Origin: Streptomyces sp. V1I1
GTDB lineage: Bacteria > Actinomycetota > Actinomycetes > Streptomycetales > Streptomycetaceae
Direction of reading: 5' to 3'
NCBI RefSeq assembly: GCF_030817355.1
Contig: NZ_JAUSZH010000001.1
Coordinates: forward strand, 62,001 to 126,000
DNA: 64,000 nt
Position numbers and translations under genes: made by a program
Shown: positions 32,711 through 42,319 of the stretch, piece after piece
How the letters are laid out: every line of letters starts with the position of its first letter
Position numbering within the stretch: position 1 is the stretch's first letter
The notes under the pieces: generated by a model
Seen by the model: the letters and a program-made list of their open reading frames with translations, nothing else
Databases searched by the model: none
What the model was told of the DNA's origin: nothing

Positions 32711-33526
32711 ATGGCTGTCAATAACTACGTCTTGGCCGATCTGCCCAAGGCGGAAGGAGAACGGCTCCGCGTTCAGGCTGAAGTATGGCTAGAAGACGTC
32801 GAAGTCATGCTGGATGCGATAGGAGTCGACCAGGGAGCAGACTGTGTCGATGTCGGATGTGGTGCTCTTGGTATCCTTGAGCCACTATCGAGGAGAGTTG
32901 GCCCACGCGGCAGGGTGATTGGGGTCGATTCGGACCCCAGCATCCTTGCCGAGGCCGATTCTTTCGCGCGTGAGCGGAATCTGCGCAATGTCGAGCTGGT
33001 GCTGGCTGATGCCAGTGACACTGGCCTGCCGCGTGGTTCGTTCGACTTCGTGCATTGTCGGTTCCTGCTGGTCTTCGGTCACCACGACGAGATTGTGTGC
33101 GAGATGGTTGCGCTCGCCCGGCCGGGCGGTGCGGTCTGCTGTGAGGAGACCGACCAGGACTCGTGGAACTACTTCCCTACACCCCGGTCCTGGCCGTACC
33201 TGAAACAACTACTCGAGCGCGCTTTCGATACCTGGGGCGGCGATCCGAATCTCGCTCGTCGACTGGTTTCCATCGTCCGCGACGCCGGCCTGTCCGACGT
33301 TCGGGTCCGTTCCGGCGTGCACGCCATGCAGGAAAGCCATCCCTATATGCGCATGCCCGTCCTCGTCCTGACCGGCATGCGCCAGGTGATCCTTGACCAC
33401 GGCTTGGTCAGTGCCGGCGACCTGGATGTCATGCTTGCCGACATGGAGCAGGCTATCGCTGACCAGAACACTTGGGCGAACTCGTTCACGGTCGCGCAGG
33501 TTTGGGGGCGTAAGCCGTCAGCGTGA
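32711..33526 (+). CDS. class I SAM-dependent methyltransferase
   Basis: A 271-residue class I methyltransferase. Motif I is VDVGCGALGILEPL and the acidic SAM-ribose residue is in VIGVDSDP. Motif II is LVLADASDTGLP, and the post-II FVHCRFLLVF and LARPGGAVCCEE segments are clear. AGGAAG lies eight bases before ATG 32711. A 114-base gap separates it from the aldolase-like gene, without an obvious terminator, so it is probably part of the same unit. The substrate is unknown; small-molecule methylation together with the two upstream enzymes is an inference. Confidence 0.85.
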   Translation: MAVNNYVLADLPKAEGERLRVQAEVWLEDVEVMLDAIGVDQGADCVDVGCGALGILEPLSRRVGPRGRVIGVDSDPSILAEADSFARERNLRNVELVLADASDTGLPRGSFDFVHCRFLLVFGHHDEIVCEMVALARPGGAVCCEETDQDSWNYFPTPRSWPYLKQLLERAFDTWGGDPNLARRLVSIVRDAGLSDVRVRSGVHAMQESHPYMRMPVLVLTGMRQVILDHGLVSAGDLDVMLADMEQAIADQNTWANSFTVAQVWGRKPSA

Positions 33527-34031
33527 GTAGGGACGCTGGCACTCCTGCGGTCCGGTAGTAGGGCTACACCAACCGGACCGCGGGCTGCGCCCGGACCGAA
33601 CAGTCCATCAGCCAGCCCAAGATCACCACCAATGCTACAAACGACCTGAATGGTGCCTGGAAAAGGGAAAACCAGCAGGCAGAGCTTGATCCACCCAATA
33701 GTGGGTCAATACCCGGCGTACAGCCCGACTCGTCTGCCGCCACCTGCGGCTTTGCCTGAGAAATGGCCACTGACCTGCGTCGGAGGCCCTTTCCGATCTT
33801 TCGGGGGCTTGCCGCGTTAGGCGGCGAAAAGTCCCTCGGAACTCCCTCCGACAGCGCTGAAAGTCCCTGAAAAGTCCCTGGAGCAGAGGGGCGAGCGATG
33901 CCTCCGGCTGGTTCGGATGGATGGGACATAGCGCTGTTGCTCTACGTCCGCGGCTCTGCAACTGCCGTGAGGCAGGACGTGGTCTGTGGTGTAGGTCTGG
34001 GCACTGAAGGGCGGATTCTTGAAGTGCGTTG
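33527..34031. other. intergenic stretch with short repeats, no recognised gene
   Basis: No supported gene is seen. The octamer AAGTCCCT occurs at about 33829, 33861 and 33871. A short plus-strand frame ending near 33760 may be a gene scrap, but I recognise nothing in it. Confidence 0.35.
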
Positions 34032-34345
34032 TTATGCCTGGACGGTGAAGGCCGCCTCGTAGCCCTGCGCGGTGCGGACGTCCTCGTACACGCCGGTGGG
34101 GCGCAGCTGGTTCCAGCGGTGGCCGAGGAGGAGGGCGAGCCCCATGGGGCCGGCCAGAAAGAGGTGGATGCGCGGGGTGGTGCGGGTGGCGCGGCGGACG
34201 ATGTCGCGGATGCCGATGGCGAGGGCATTCGCGGCTGCGGTGTCGGGGACGGAGCCGTCCTTGGCCCCGCCTGGCGGGGTGAGGACGAGGAGCTTGGAGA
34301 CGGACACCTGTTGCTCGCGCAGGTAGTCCAAGAGAGGTCTTCGTC
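34032..34345 (-). pseudogene. SAVED-domain protein, C-terminal fragment
   Basis: The minus frame ends at TAA 34032 and contains KLLVLTPPGGAKDGSVPDTA, then RIHLFLAGPMGLALLLGHRW and GVYEDVRTAQGYEAAFTV. The HLFLAGPxxLAxxLGHRWN core is the hallmark of SAVED domains, the cyclic-nucleotide sensors of CBASS and type III CRISPR effectors. Upstream the frame enters the GTGCGCA-rich tract and no effector or nucleotide cyclase is present. It is therefore a relic of a defence gene. Confidence 0.6.
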
Positions 34346-34377
34346 CCGCGCACTGCCGAGCCCTGGTTGACCGCCGG

Positions 34378-34770
34378 TGCGGTGCGCACCGCGTGCGGCC
34401 GGGATGCGCGCCCAGTGCGGTCGGTACGCACCGACCGCACCGACGGTGCGCAATCACTCAAGCGTGTTGTGCACCCGGCACGGTGCGCAGGTGCGCAACA
34501 GATGCGCACCCCAGGCCAGGTGGTGCGCACCGATCGCCAGCGCTGACCTGCCGTGGTGAGTTCCGGCGGACACGAACTCACCGCCAGCCGCCGCCGAACT
34601 CACCACGGAGCTGGAAGAACTCACCACAGCCCTCCCGCACCTGCGCACCGATCGCCGCACCGCATGGTCCCGGCCGCGGCGGACCCGGTGCGCACCCGAG
34701 CGAGTGCGGCGCACCGCACTCAGGTGCAGTGCGCGCGGCCGCGGTGCGCATCGGAGGTGCGGTGCGGCCG
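34378..34770. repeat. dense GGTGCGCA / TGCGCACC motif tract
   Basis: At least nine copies of GGTGCGCA or its inverse occur (for example 34380, 34445, 34482, 34490, 34503, 34522, 34641, 34687, 34743), two of them as the full palindrome GGTGCGCACC. Spacing is irregular. It may be a relic of the repetitive coding sequence (VRT/APHR runs) of plasmid-spread proteins, or a protein-binding array. Confidence 0.55.
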
Positions 34771-34904
34771 GGACCCGCACGGTGCCGCCTGCCGTGGACG
34801 CTAACGGCATGGTCGGCTGTTGAAGGTCGGGGCCAGGGGCGTGTCGCTGAGACCCGAGGTCGAGGCCCTGGGGGCGGGCTCGCGGTCACCGGTTGCATCC
34901 ACCA

Positions 34905-35515
34905 GGTGAGCGCCGAGAAACTGACCATCGTGCAGCAGCGCGCGCCTCGCGAGCCTGCCATACGGCCGCACCAGGTCGGTGTCATCCCGTCCAGGGCGCA
35001 GTCCTTTCGGCACCGCGTTGAGGCCGACCGGCTGCGAGCGGTGGTCGAGAGCGGCGGTACCGCCATCCTGCACCAAGTCCTGGCCGGCATGGGCGGGGTG
35101 GGCAAGACCCAGCTCGCTGCCGACTACGCTCGGACCGCCTGGGAGGAAGGCAGCCTGGACGTCCTGGTCTGGGTTACTGCGAGCGCCCGTTCGCCTGTGG
35201 TGACCGGGTACGCGCAGGCCGCGTCGAGCTGTGCCGCGCCGCCCCCGACGACCCTGAGCAGGGCGCGCGGACGTTCCTGGCTTGGCTGGCACCCAAGGCC
35301 AGGGCGAAGCCGTGCCGGTGGCTGATCGTTCTGGATGACGTCGGCGATCCCGACGACCTGCGCGGCCTATGGCGTCCCCGCAAGCCCATATGGCCGGACC
35401 CTGGTCACCACCCGTCGCCGCGACGCCGCCTTGCTCGGAGACGGTCGCCGTCTGATCGAGGTCGGCCTGTTGACCGAGGCCGAAGCCGTCTCCTACCTCA
35501 CTGTCTCCGTGGCCG
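34905..35515 (+). pseudogene. STAND/NB-ARC ATPase fragment
   Basis: One frame carries a loop VGVIPSRAQSFRHRVEADRL and the Walker A segment LAGMGGVGKTQLAADYARTA. At about 35215 the frame changes and continues DDPEQGARTFLAWLAPKA with Walker B WLIVLDDV. At about 35370 it changes again to SPYGRTLVTTRRRDAALLG. This is the NB-ARC ATPase of Streptomyces STAND/TPR proteins, with no sensor repeats left. It runs into an IS110 remnant. Confidence 0.7.
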
Positions 35516-36187
35516 CGCGAGCTGGCCTACCGGCGCATGCGCGGCAAGATTCCGGTCCTCGTCGAGGCCTGACCGGCAACTTCACCGACCACCACGCCTT
35601 CCTGGCCCGCGCCGATGCTCAACCGGATCGACGCCGCCACCGCGATGGTGGACCGGCTCAGCCAGCACATCGACACTGTGCTCGTCCGGCACCGCCGCGA
35701 GTTGGAACTGCTGGCCACCATCCCCGGCGTCAGCAGCCGGGCCGCCCAGGTCATCCTCGCCGAGATCGGCACCGATATGAGCCGCTTCGCTGACGCCGGG
35801 CATCTGGCCTCCTGGGCCGCCTTCTGCCCCGGCAACCATGAGTCCGCCGGCAAACAGACCACCGGCCGAACACGCCACGGAGACCCCTGGCTCAAGGCCG
35901 CCCTGCGGCCAGGCCGCCATGGCCGCAGCCCCACCAAGAACACCTACTTCGCCGCCCGCTACCGTCGCCTCGTCGCCCGCCGCGGCAAACGCCGGGCCCT
36001 GGTCGCGCTCGAGCACTCCATCCTGATCGCCGTCTGGCACATGCTCACCCCTGACGTGGAATACGCCGACCTCGGAGGCGATCACTTCCTCCAGCGCACC
36101 GGCAAGACCCGCGCCACCCGTCGGCTCGTCAGCCAACTCAACCAACTCGGCTACCAAGTCCGCCTCCAGCCCGTCGAAGCGGCCTGA
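35512..36187 (+). pseudogene. IS110-family transposase, C-terminal half
   Basis: The piece begins ELAYRRMRGKIPVLVEA, shifts frame, and then is open from about 35615 to TGA 36187. It includes ELELLATIPGVSSRAAQVIL, RFADAGHLASWAAFCPG and RGKRRALVALEHSILIAVWH. These are the transposase_20 domain and tail of IS110 enzymes. The DEDD catalytic N-terminal half is missing. Confidence 0.75.
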
Positions 36188-36294
36188 CCGGCCCGTCGGT
36201 ATTTGCCACCAGCGAATTCTCGTATCAGGGAACACCGTTTCGATAACGGGCTGTGCGGGCCGGTGGCCTGTGGGTGAGCGTCAGTCCGGTTCTT

Positions 36295-36551
36295 TCAGGT
36301 GACGGTGACACGCAGGACGTACGGCTCGCCGGTGCTGATCGCTTCGGCCTGCTCACGCAGGTCAGCGTGAGTGAACTCGAGCAGGGCCTGGTCGCGGCCC
36401 GGCGCAGCAGCGGCAGGATCTCGGCCGTGGGCCGGCCTCGGTGTGTCTCGGCGAGCTCCGCGAAGGCCCGCTGGTACGGGGCGCCGTACGTGCCCGCGCT
36501 GTCAGCCAGCAGCCGGTTCAGGTGCTGCCTGCCCACATTGATCTCACCCAT
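36295..36551 (-). pseudogene. short conserved hypothetical, one frameshift
   Basis: ATG 36551 opens MGEINVGRQHLNRLLADSAG and runs to ILPLLRRAA. A one-base shift then leads to DQALLEFTHADLREQAEAIS and YVLRVTVT before TGA at 36295. The restored protein has about 85 residues, is soluble and has no domain I can name. Restoring the frame gives such a natural ending that a sequencing error is plausible. Confidence 0.5.
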
Positions 36552-36733
36552 GGCCCGCTCCCATGCCTGCAGGGGCCCGGCCTCTCCAAGCCCTCACCCA
36601 CGACGCTACGAGCCGGGTCTGACAGTCCCGGCTGGTCATTCAGCGCGCCGTCCGATCCGCCCCCGGTGACGCCGGGGCGGATCCACATCACAGTGCACGG
36701 GCCCCATGCTCGGCAGCCGTTTGAGGGCAGGGC

Positions 36734-38074
36734 TTACGCGGCCTTGAGGCGTGCGACTTCCCGTGCTCGCTCCGACAGTGCCCGGACGGCGGGAAGCTGC
36801 TGGTAGGGACGCAGGCCTTCGCGGAGGGTGGCGAAGTGGTCGTCACCACGGGCGGAGCTGATTGCGGTGTAGCCGTCCAGGAACTGTTCCCACTCGGCGC
36901 ACGACTCCTCAACATGTCGCATGGTCAGGAGTCGGGTGGCGAGGAGTCCGGTGGCGTGCACGCGGCCCTGCCGCTCTGCCTCGGGCCGGTGCTTGTTAGA
37001 CCGGCGGAGCGCCTTGACCGATCCCTGCTGGTCGCCGACTTCCCACAGCACGTGTGCGGTGTGGAAGAGGTAGGCGGCCCGGTCATAGCCGCCGACCGCA
37101 TCGTTGCGGCCGTCCGCTTGCGACAACGCGTCTTCGGTCTCCCGCAGCCGGGTGAACGCCATGCGTCGGTCTTTCACCATCGCGGCACCGTGGGCCTGTT
37201 GTCCTCGGAGGAACGCCGTCAGGCGCGGGCCTGCGGCTGGTGCCGCTTCGGCGGCGGAGTCGGCGAGTTCCAGCGCCTTGTTCCCGTAGCCCAAGTTCGA
37301 TGCCTGGAGCGCCATCCCGCGCAGGGTGCGGCAGTAGGTGACATGGTCTTCGGCGCCGCCGGCGAGTTTGAGTGCCTTTTCGTAGTACCGCTGTCCGACC
37401 CCGTGTTCCCGCTCGTACATGGCCATCCAGCCCGTGAGATACACCAGGTCCGAGGCGGCTGCTCGCATGGCCTTCTTCACGGCTTCGCTGCCGTCCGCCC
37501 GCAGGTAGCTGCCCACCGTGTTGACGAGGAAGGCTGCCGCCATTGGACGGGCGTGGCCGCCGCCGAGGTCGTCGAGAATGTCGGCGATCTTCTCTGTCAT
37601 CGTGCGCACGGTGGCTACCTCGCCCATGCCGATCCTCACCGTGCGGCCTGCAGCCGTGGCCTCTAGGCGGCCTGTCACATCCTCGAAACTGGGGACCATG
37701 AGCGCTGCTGAGTAAAGACCGGTGCCGAGTACTGCGCGGCGTGATGGGTCCATGTCTGCCCTCCCGAGGTCGACCACCCCGGACACGACATCCGGGGTGT
37801 TTGGCAGGTCGGTGGTCTCGCCCAGCCCTGCCTCAAGGGACGTTACGGGCCGTCCGAGGAGCCTTGAAATTGCCTCGGTGATAGCCGCCCGTGCCTCGGG
37901 CTTCGGCATGGATCCGGCGAGCCAGTGAGAAACGGAGCTCTTGTCGTACTGCAGCGTGACGCCGAGCTCCGCGCCCGCCCTGTTCACGGCACGCGCGAGC
38001 TGCGAATTCCCGATCCCGCCCTCCCTGATCAGGCCCGCGAGGGCCTCATTCGGCGTGCGTACGCGTCGAGCCAT
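36734..38074 (-). CDS. XRE-type HTH regulator with TPR-like domain
   Basis: The 446-residue protein has an N-terminal helix-turn-helix (about residues 10-75: GNSQLARAVNRAGAEL and KSSVSHWLAGSMPKPEARAA). A linker precedes a long helical repeat region with RGMALQASNLGYGNKALELA and AAYLFHTAHVLWEVGDQQGS, typical of the large Streptomyces family of XRE/TPR regulators. These often sit beside anti-sigma-like HATPase genes and small secreted or membrane peptides, exactly the context here; the HATPase is divergent, 186 bases away. The ligand is unknown. ATG 38074 has a G-rich site upstream. The gene is intact. Confidence 0.85.
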   Translation of the reverse strand: MARRVRTPNEALAGLIREGGIGNSQLARAVNRAGAELGVTLQYDKSSVSHWLAGSMPKPEARAAITEAISRLLGRPVTSLEAGLGETTDLPNTPDVVSGVVDLGRADMDPSRRAVLGTGLYSAALMVPSFEDVTGRLEATAAGRTVRIGMGEVATVRTMTEKIADILDDLGGGHARPMAAAFLVNTVGSYLRADGSEAVKKAMRAAASDLVYLTGWMAMYEREHGVGQRYYEKALKLAGGAEDHVTYCRTLRGMALQASNLGYGNKALELADSAAEAAPAAGPRLTAFLRGQQAHGAAMVKDRRMAFTRLRETEDALSQADGRNDAVGGYDRAAYLFHTAHVLWEVGDQQGSVKALRRSNKHRPEAERQGRVHATGLLATRLLTMRHVEESCAEWEQFLDGYTAISSARGDDHFATLREGLRPYQQLPAVRALSERAREVARLKAA

Positions 38075-38260
38075 CTCGTACCCCCGAGTGCGTTCAACCA
38101 GTTCAACCTCATCCCCACTGTGCCGACTTACCCGGTGTCGCGGAAGGGAGTTGGGTGATTACCAGCCGTCAGAGATTCATCTCCGGCGGCCGGTTGAGGC
38201 CCTGTCCGCCCCCATGACCCCCGAGGGGGGCGGGCACGGCCACCCTCCCCTACTGAGGCG

Positions 38261-38668
38261 ATGACGATGACCGCAGCAGCACGAGGCCCACAGCGGCGTC
38301 AGGTCCGCTACCCGGCCCATGAAGAGAACGTTCCCCAAGCTCGTCACGATGTGGCGAAGGCCCTGCATGAGTGGGCACTCCCGGATCTGGTCGCCTCGGC
38401 CGAGCAGATCGTGAGCGAGTTGGTCACCAACGCGCTGGAGCACAGCGACGCCGCCACCATCGGCGTCTCGATCACCCGAATCGCCGCCGAGAGCGTACGC
38501 ATCGTCATCACGGACAACGCCTCTGCGCTGCCGACGGCTAGCAGGCCTGGCGACGAGAACGAGCACGGCCGCGGCCTGCTGATCGTCGCCGCCTTCGCCG
38601 CTCGGTGGGGCAGCGAACGCGTCCACGGCGGTAAGCGCATGTGGGCGGAGGTATCCCATGTCCAGTGA
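38261..38668 (+). CDS. HATPase_c anti-sigma/regulatory ATP-binding protein
   Basis: A 135-residue stand-alone GHKL ATPase domain of the RsbW/SpoIIAB type: LVASAEQIVSELVTNALEHS (N box), IVITDN (G1) and EHGRGLLIVAAFAARWG (G2). Such proteins act as anti-sigma factors or as partners of XRE regulators in Streptomyces. ATG 38261 follows GAGG; ATG 38267 is an alternative. The following 62-codon gene begins inside its last codons. It is divergent from the XRE/TPR gene. Confidence 0.85.
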   Translation: MTMTAAARGPQRRQVRYPAHEENVPQARHDVAKALHEWALPDLVASAEQIVSELVTNALEHSDAATIGVSITRIAAESVRIVITDNASALPTASRPGDENEHGRGLLIVAAFAARWGSERVHGGKRMWAEVSHVQ

Positions 38669-38846
38669 AGGACGCGCGGTGACTCTGCTGGCGCTGCTGG
38701 GCCTATCCGGGCCGGTCGCAGTCTGCGCCCCTCACGTGGCTCATGCCCTGGCCGTGCCCGCTCCGGTGTCACGTCCGGACATGCCGCCGACCGACGATCT
38801 GGACTTCCCCCAGCCGGACGGCAAGGTCCCCGGCGGCTCCCTGTGA
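38658..38846 (+). CDS. small protein with hydrophobic N-terminus
   Basis: ATG 38658 overlaps the HATPase end by 11 bases. The 62-residue product has a hydrophobic stretch (VTLLALLGLSGPVAVCAPHV) like a signal peptide or membrane anchor. A Pro/Asp-rich tail (PTDDLDFPQPDGKVPGG) follows. Tight coupling on both sides supports a real gene. It might be a secreted peptide or a substrate of the ATP-grasp ligase that follows; this is inference only. Confidence 0.6.
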   Translation: MSSEGRAVTLLALLGLSGPVAVCAPHVAHALAVPAPVSRPDMPPTDDLDFPQPDGKVPGGSL

Positions 38847-38959
38847 GCCGCCATCGGCGGGCAGCACCTGCACCCTCCGCGTTCCGCCGCGGGGAAGTGT
38901 GGTGGCTGGTGCTCGCCGTTGCCGGTCTGCTGGCCGCGCTTTTCGCGGCGGCGGTCTGA
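38843..38959 (+). CDS. 38-residue membrane miniprotein
   Basis: GTG 38843 overlaps the preceding stop (GTGA). The peptide has a basic N-terminus (VSRHRRAAPAPSAFRRGE) and one transmembrane segment (VWWLVLAVAGLLAALFAAAV) at its very end. The overlap and the clean membrane profile argue for a translated gene. No family is known to me. Confidence 0.55.
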   Translation: MSRHRRAAPAPSAFRRGEVWWLVLAVAGLLAALFAAAV

Positions 38960-39142
38960 TCTCCGGTGGGCCGCTGTGACCTCCTCCCTGCGTGGCCACC
39001 AGCGGACACCCGCCCGGTGCGCCTACTCCCTCTAGCCGGCGCACCTGGCCCCAAGGGGTCGTGTTCTCCCGAGAGCGACCGGCGCCTTCAGCTCTGCCCT
39101 TTCCGAAGCGATCGAGAGCTCACTCCATCCCAAGGGGACTAC

Positions 39143-39420
39143 ATGCCCAGAAGACCCGTCTACTCCGGCCGCGTCGGTGTCCTTTTCGGAGGGGCCTCAC
39201 CCGAACGGCCCGGCTCCATCGCCTCGGCCGAGGCCGCCTGCAAGGCACTGACCGTGCAGGGGCTGGTCGCGGAGCTCATCGACCTGAGCGATGTGGACCT
39301 CACCGGGCTCAAGGGCCGGATCGACGCGGCCCTGCTCGCGTCGCACGGCCTGGGCGGCGAGGACGGCAAAATCCAGGGAGCACTCGAAACGCTCGGCATC
39401 CCCTGCACCGGCTCCGGCGT
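39143..39420 (+). pseudogene. D-Ala-D-Ala ligase-like ATP-grasp protein, N-terminal only
   Basis: ATG 39143 follows AAGGGG. The frame encodes GRVGVLFGGASPERPGSIAS, AELIDLSDVDLTG, LLASHGLGGEDGKIQGALET and LGIPCTGSGV. That is the first 90 residues of a D-alanine-D-alanine ligase-type ATP-grasp enzyme; the usual motif is GGxSxEHxxS, here ASPERPGS. At 39420 the sequence passes abruptly into an antisense RHS gene, so the ATP-binding and catalytic domains are gone. It ends the HATPase/miniprotein operon. Confidence 0.7.
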
Positions 39421-42090
39421 TGTCACGGTTCCACTGCGTGGCACCCCAAGCGGTGCTGCGGGCCCGCCAGCGACCCGTCGCTGTCGACAAGCTCGCTGGG
39501 ACTGCGGACAGGTCGGTGACGATCGCGAAGAACCGCCGGTCGATCTCCTCCTGGGCGCTGTCGGTCTTGAACTCGCGTTGCGCCAGCGGGCGCAGCCCCG
39601 CGTAGTCCCACACCAGCGTCGTGCCGTCCGTGTACTGCTCGGCCAGCTGCGCCCCGTCCCAGCAGTAGGACGTGGCTTCGACGCTGCGGCTGTCGGCATC
39701 CAGGCGCTGTTTGGCGATCCGGCGTCCGAGCGCGTCGTAGAGGTAGCGCCACTGGCTCCCGTCGGGAGCGTGGACGTGGGTGAGCCGGTCTTCGGCGTCC
39801 CACGTGAAGCGCCAGGTGAGGGTCCTTCCGCTGAGGGTGGTGGTCTGCCGCAGCGTGATGCGGCCCTGGGCGTCGTAGTGGTAGCGGGTTCGTCCGGCGT
39901 GCGTGATGCGGGTGCCGTCGTAAGCGCGTGCGCCAGTGTTGTCCTGGCCGGGTGCCTGGGAGGGCAGGGAGGTGTGGGTCTGGTCGCCGGCGGTGCTGTA
40001 GGCGTACTGCTCACTCCAGCCGTGTGCGTGGACCGCGGTGATCCGGCTCGCCGCGTCGACGGTGTTGCGGCGGCCGGTGTGGCTGTCGTCGACAGTGAGG
40101 GGTGAGCCGTCGGCCTGGTAGGCGAAGGCCCGTTCCAGGACGTCGGCGTGCGGCGTGCCCAGGGACTGATGGACGAGGCGGCCCACTTCATCCCAGTTCT
40201 GGAGCAGTGTGAGCGTGTCATCCAGGGTGCGTGCGGTTTCGCGGCCCAGCGCGTCGCGGTCGAAGCGGAAGGTGTGCTCTCCGGCCGTGTACGTGGCCAG
40301 TCCTTCCCAGGCGTAGGCGAGGTCACTGCTGGCCCCGGACGGGGTGCGCCGGTGGGTGCGGCGACCGAGAGCGTCGTAGGCGAAGGCCAGGGTGCGTCCG
40401 TTGACGGTCTCGGCCACGACCCGTCCTGCTGCGTCGCGCTCGAGGTCGATGCGGGCGTGGGCGTTCGTGATCTGTGAGACGTGGCCGGTCTCGCCGCGGG
40501 AGAAAGCGGATACGGAGCCATCGTCGTGGTGCAGCCGGGTGACGCGGCCGAGGACGTCGCGTTCGAACGTCAGGCTCTGGCCTGCGGCGTTGGTGCGGCG
40601 TAGCAGGCGGCCGAGCGCGTCGTGCTGGTAGGACAGGGTGCGGCCGTCGAAGTCTGTCTCGGACACGAGTCGGCCGGCCGCGTCGTAGGTGTAGTGCCAC
40701 TCCAGGCCTTGGGCGTTGGTGACCTTGGTCAGGCGCAGTTCCGTGTCGTGGGTGAAGCCGTAGCCGTTTCCCTCCGCGGTGCGGGCGGTGGCGGGCCGGT
40801 CGAAGTGGGTGGCCGTGTAGGTGCTGGTGCGGCACATGCGATCGGTGTGGCCGACGAGGTTGCCCTCGCCGTCCCAGGTCCATTCCTCCCGGGGTGCCGT
40901 CGGGCAGCTCGCGCCACGCTGGCTTTCCTTCGGCTGTCCACCCCTGGCGGAGTGTGCCGCCCAGGGGGTCGGTGACGGTGATGATGCGGCCGAAGGCATC
41001 CCGGGCGCAGTCGGTGCTCGCGCCGTCGGGCGCGGTATTCCGCAGCGGCAGGCCGGCCGCGTCGGTCGTGATCCGGGTGACGCCGCCGACCGCGTTGCGT
41101 ACGCCGGTCACGTGGCCGCGGTCGTTGAACTCGTACTGTGTGCTGGCGCCGGTGGGCTCGATGACGGCGGTGCGGTCGCGTACTGACGCTGAATGCCACC
41201 GCGCTCGGTGACCTCGACGGGCAGGCGTATCTCGTTGTAGGCGGCGGTGGTGCGCACGCCGTCGGGGGCGATGAGGCCGACGAGGTAGCCGTGGGTGTCG
41301 CGTTCGAAGCGGGTGGTGTTGCCCAGGGCGTCTGTCTGCGCCAGCAGACGATCGAATGCGTCGAACTCGAAGTGGGTGGTGTTGCCCAGGGGGTCGGTTT
41401 CGGCGACGGCCTGGAGACGGTCGTTGAGATGAAAGACCGTCGTGTCACCCGTGGAGTCGGTGTAGCGGGTGATGCCATCGCCCGTCTCGGCGTGAGTGCC
41501 GTAGGCGAAGGCGGAGGAGAGGAAGCCGTCGGGGCCGATGGTGCGGACGACGCGGCCCTCGGAGTCGTACACGTACTGGAAGGTGGAGTCGTTGCCGTCG
41601 GTCCATGACGTGATGCGGGCATCCGGGTCGTAGGTGAAACGCAGCGGCAGGCCGGAGGAGTTGGTGACCGCATTGAGGTTGCCCTGCGGGTCGTAGCCGT
41701 ACGTCATGACGGTGACCGGTCCGTCGGGGGTGCGCAGGGCGAGTTCCCGTACGCGAGCGTCCTCACAGGTCAACTGCAGGACGTAGCTGCCCTCATGGCT
41801 CACCGTGGCCGGGCCGCCGTCGCTGCGGCGAGTGAAAATGATGCGGTTGAGATTGCGGTCCTCGAGCTCCGTGAGCCAGTACGCGATGGACTCGTTGTAC
41901 GGGCTGCCCGTGAACGAGCGGGTCGGACCCGAATGCGGATCGGTGACGCGGTACGTCGTCTCCGCGTTGTCCCGCCCGGCGTACACCAGGCGCAGTCGGG
42001 CACCCTGCCAACGGCAGGACCCCGTCCGTGTCGTCCGGCCGAGGAAGGCGCGGGTAAATCAGCAGCGAACCGTCCTCCCTGGCCACACCG
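39421..42090 (-). pseudogene. RHS-repeat protein, tip deleted and frameshifted
   Basis: Minus-strand RHS/YD repeats run for some 880 codons in at least four frame segments. Examples are LRLVYAGRDNAETTYRVTDP, YDPQGNLNAVTNSSGLPLRF, YDAAGRLVSETDFDGRTLSY and YDALGRRIAKQRLDADSRSV. Near the end LVWDYAGLRPLAQ and STAWGATQWNR mark the approach to the RHS core box, but the sequence stops at 39421 before the core and the variable toxin tip. The N-terminal domain is missing beyond about 42090. It was a contact-dependent polymorphic toxin or wall protein and cannot function now. Confidence 0.8.
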
Positions 42091-42319
42091 CGCCGCCTCC
42101 GGCTGGGGGGCTTCGACGGCCCGGCCGATCCAGAGACGATGGGGGATGCAGACCTTCAGCCCGTACCGACTTGAACTGGACCGACCACAGACGACTCAAG
42201 GGCCCCCCGCTCGCGCGCCCCGGCCGCGCTGACGTCCTCCAGCCCGACGGAGGCGAGCATTCAGGCTGGCGCGGGGGCGGGAGAATCTCCCGCTCCCGCA
42301 CGGGGCTACAGGGCGGCCC

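Noticed and set aside
34378..34770. Possible CRISPR array or replication-origin iterons
   Set aside because: Copies are short, on both strands and irregularly spaced; no repeat-spacer structure, and no replication gene nearby.
34393..35325. 310-codon plus ORF as one protein
   Set aside because: It joins the repeat tract to the STAND fragment; only the part after about 34905 resembles a protein family.
39197..40999. 600-codon minus ORF as one RHS protein
   Set aside because: The last part (below 39421) is antisense to the ATP-grasp gene start; the RHS homology ends at the junction.
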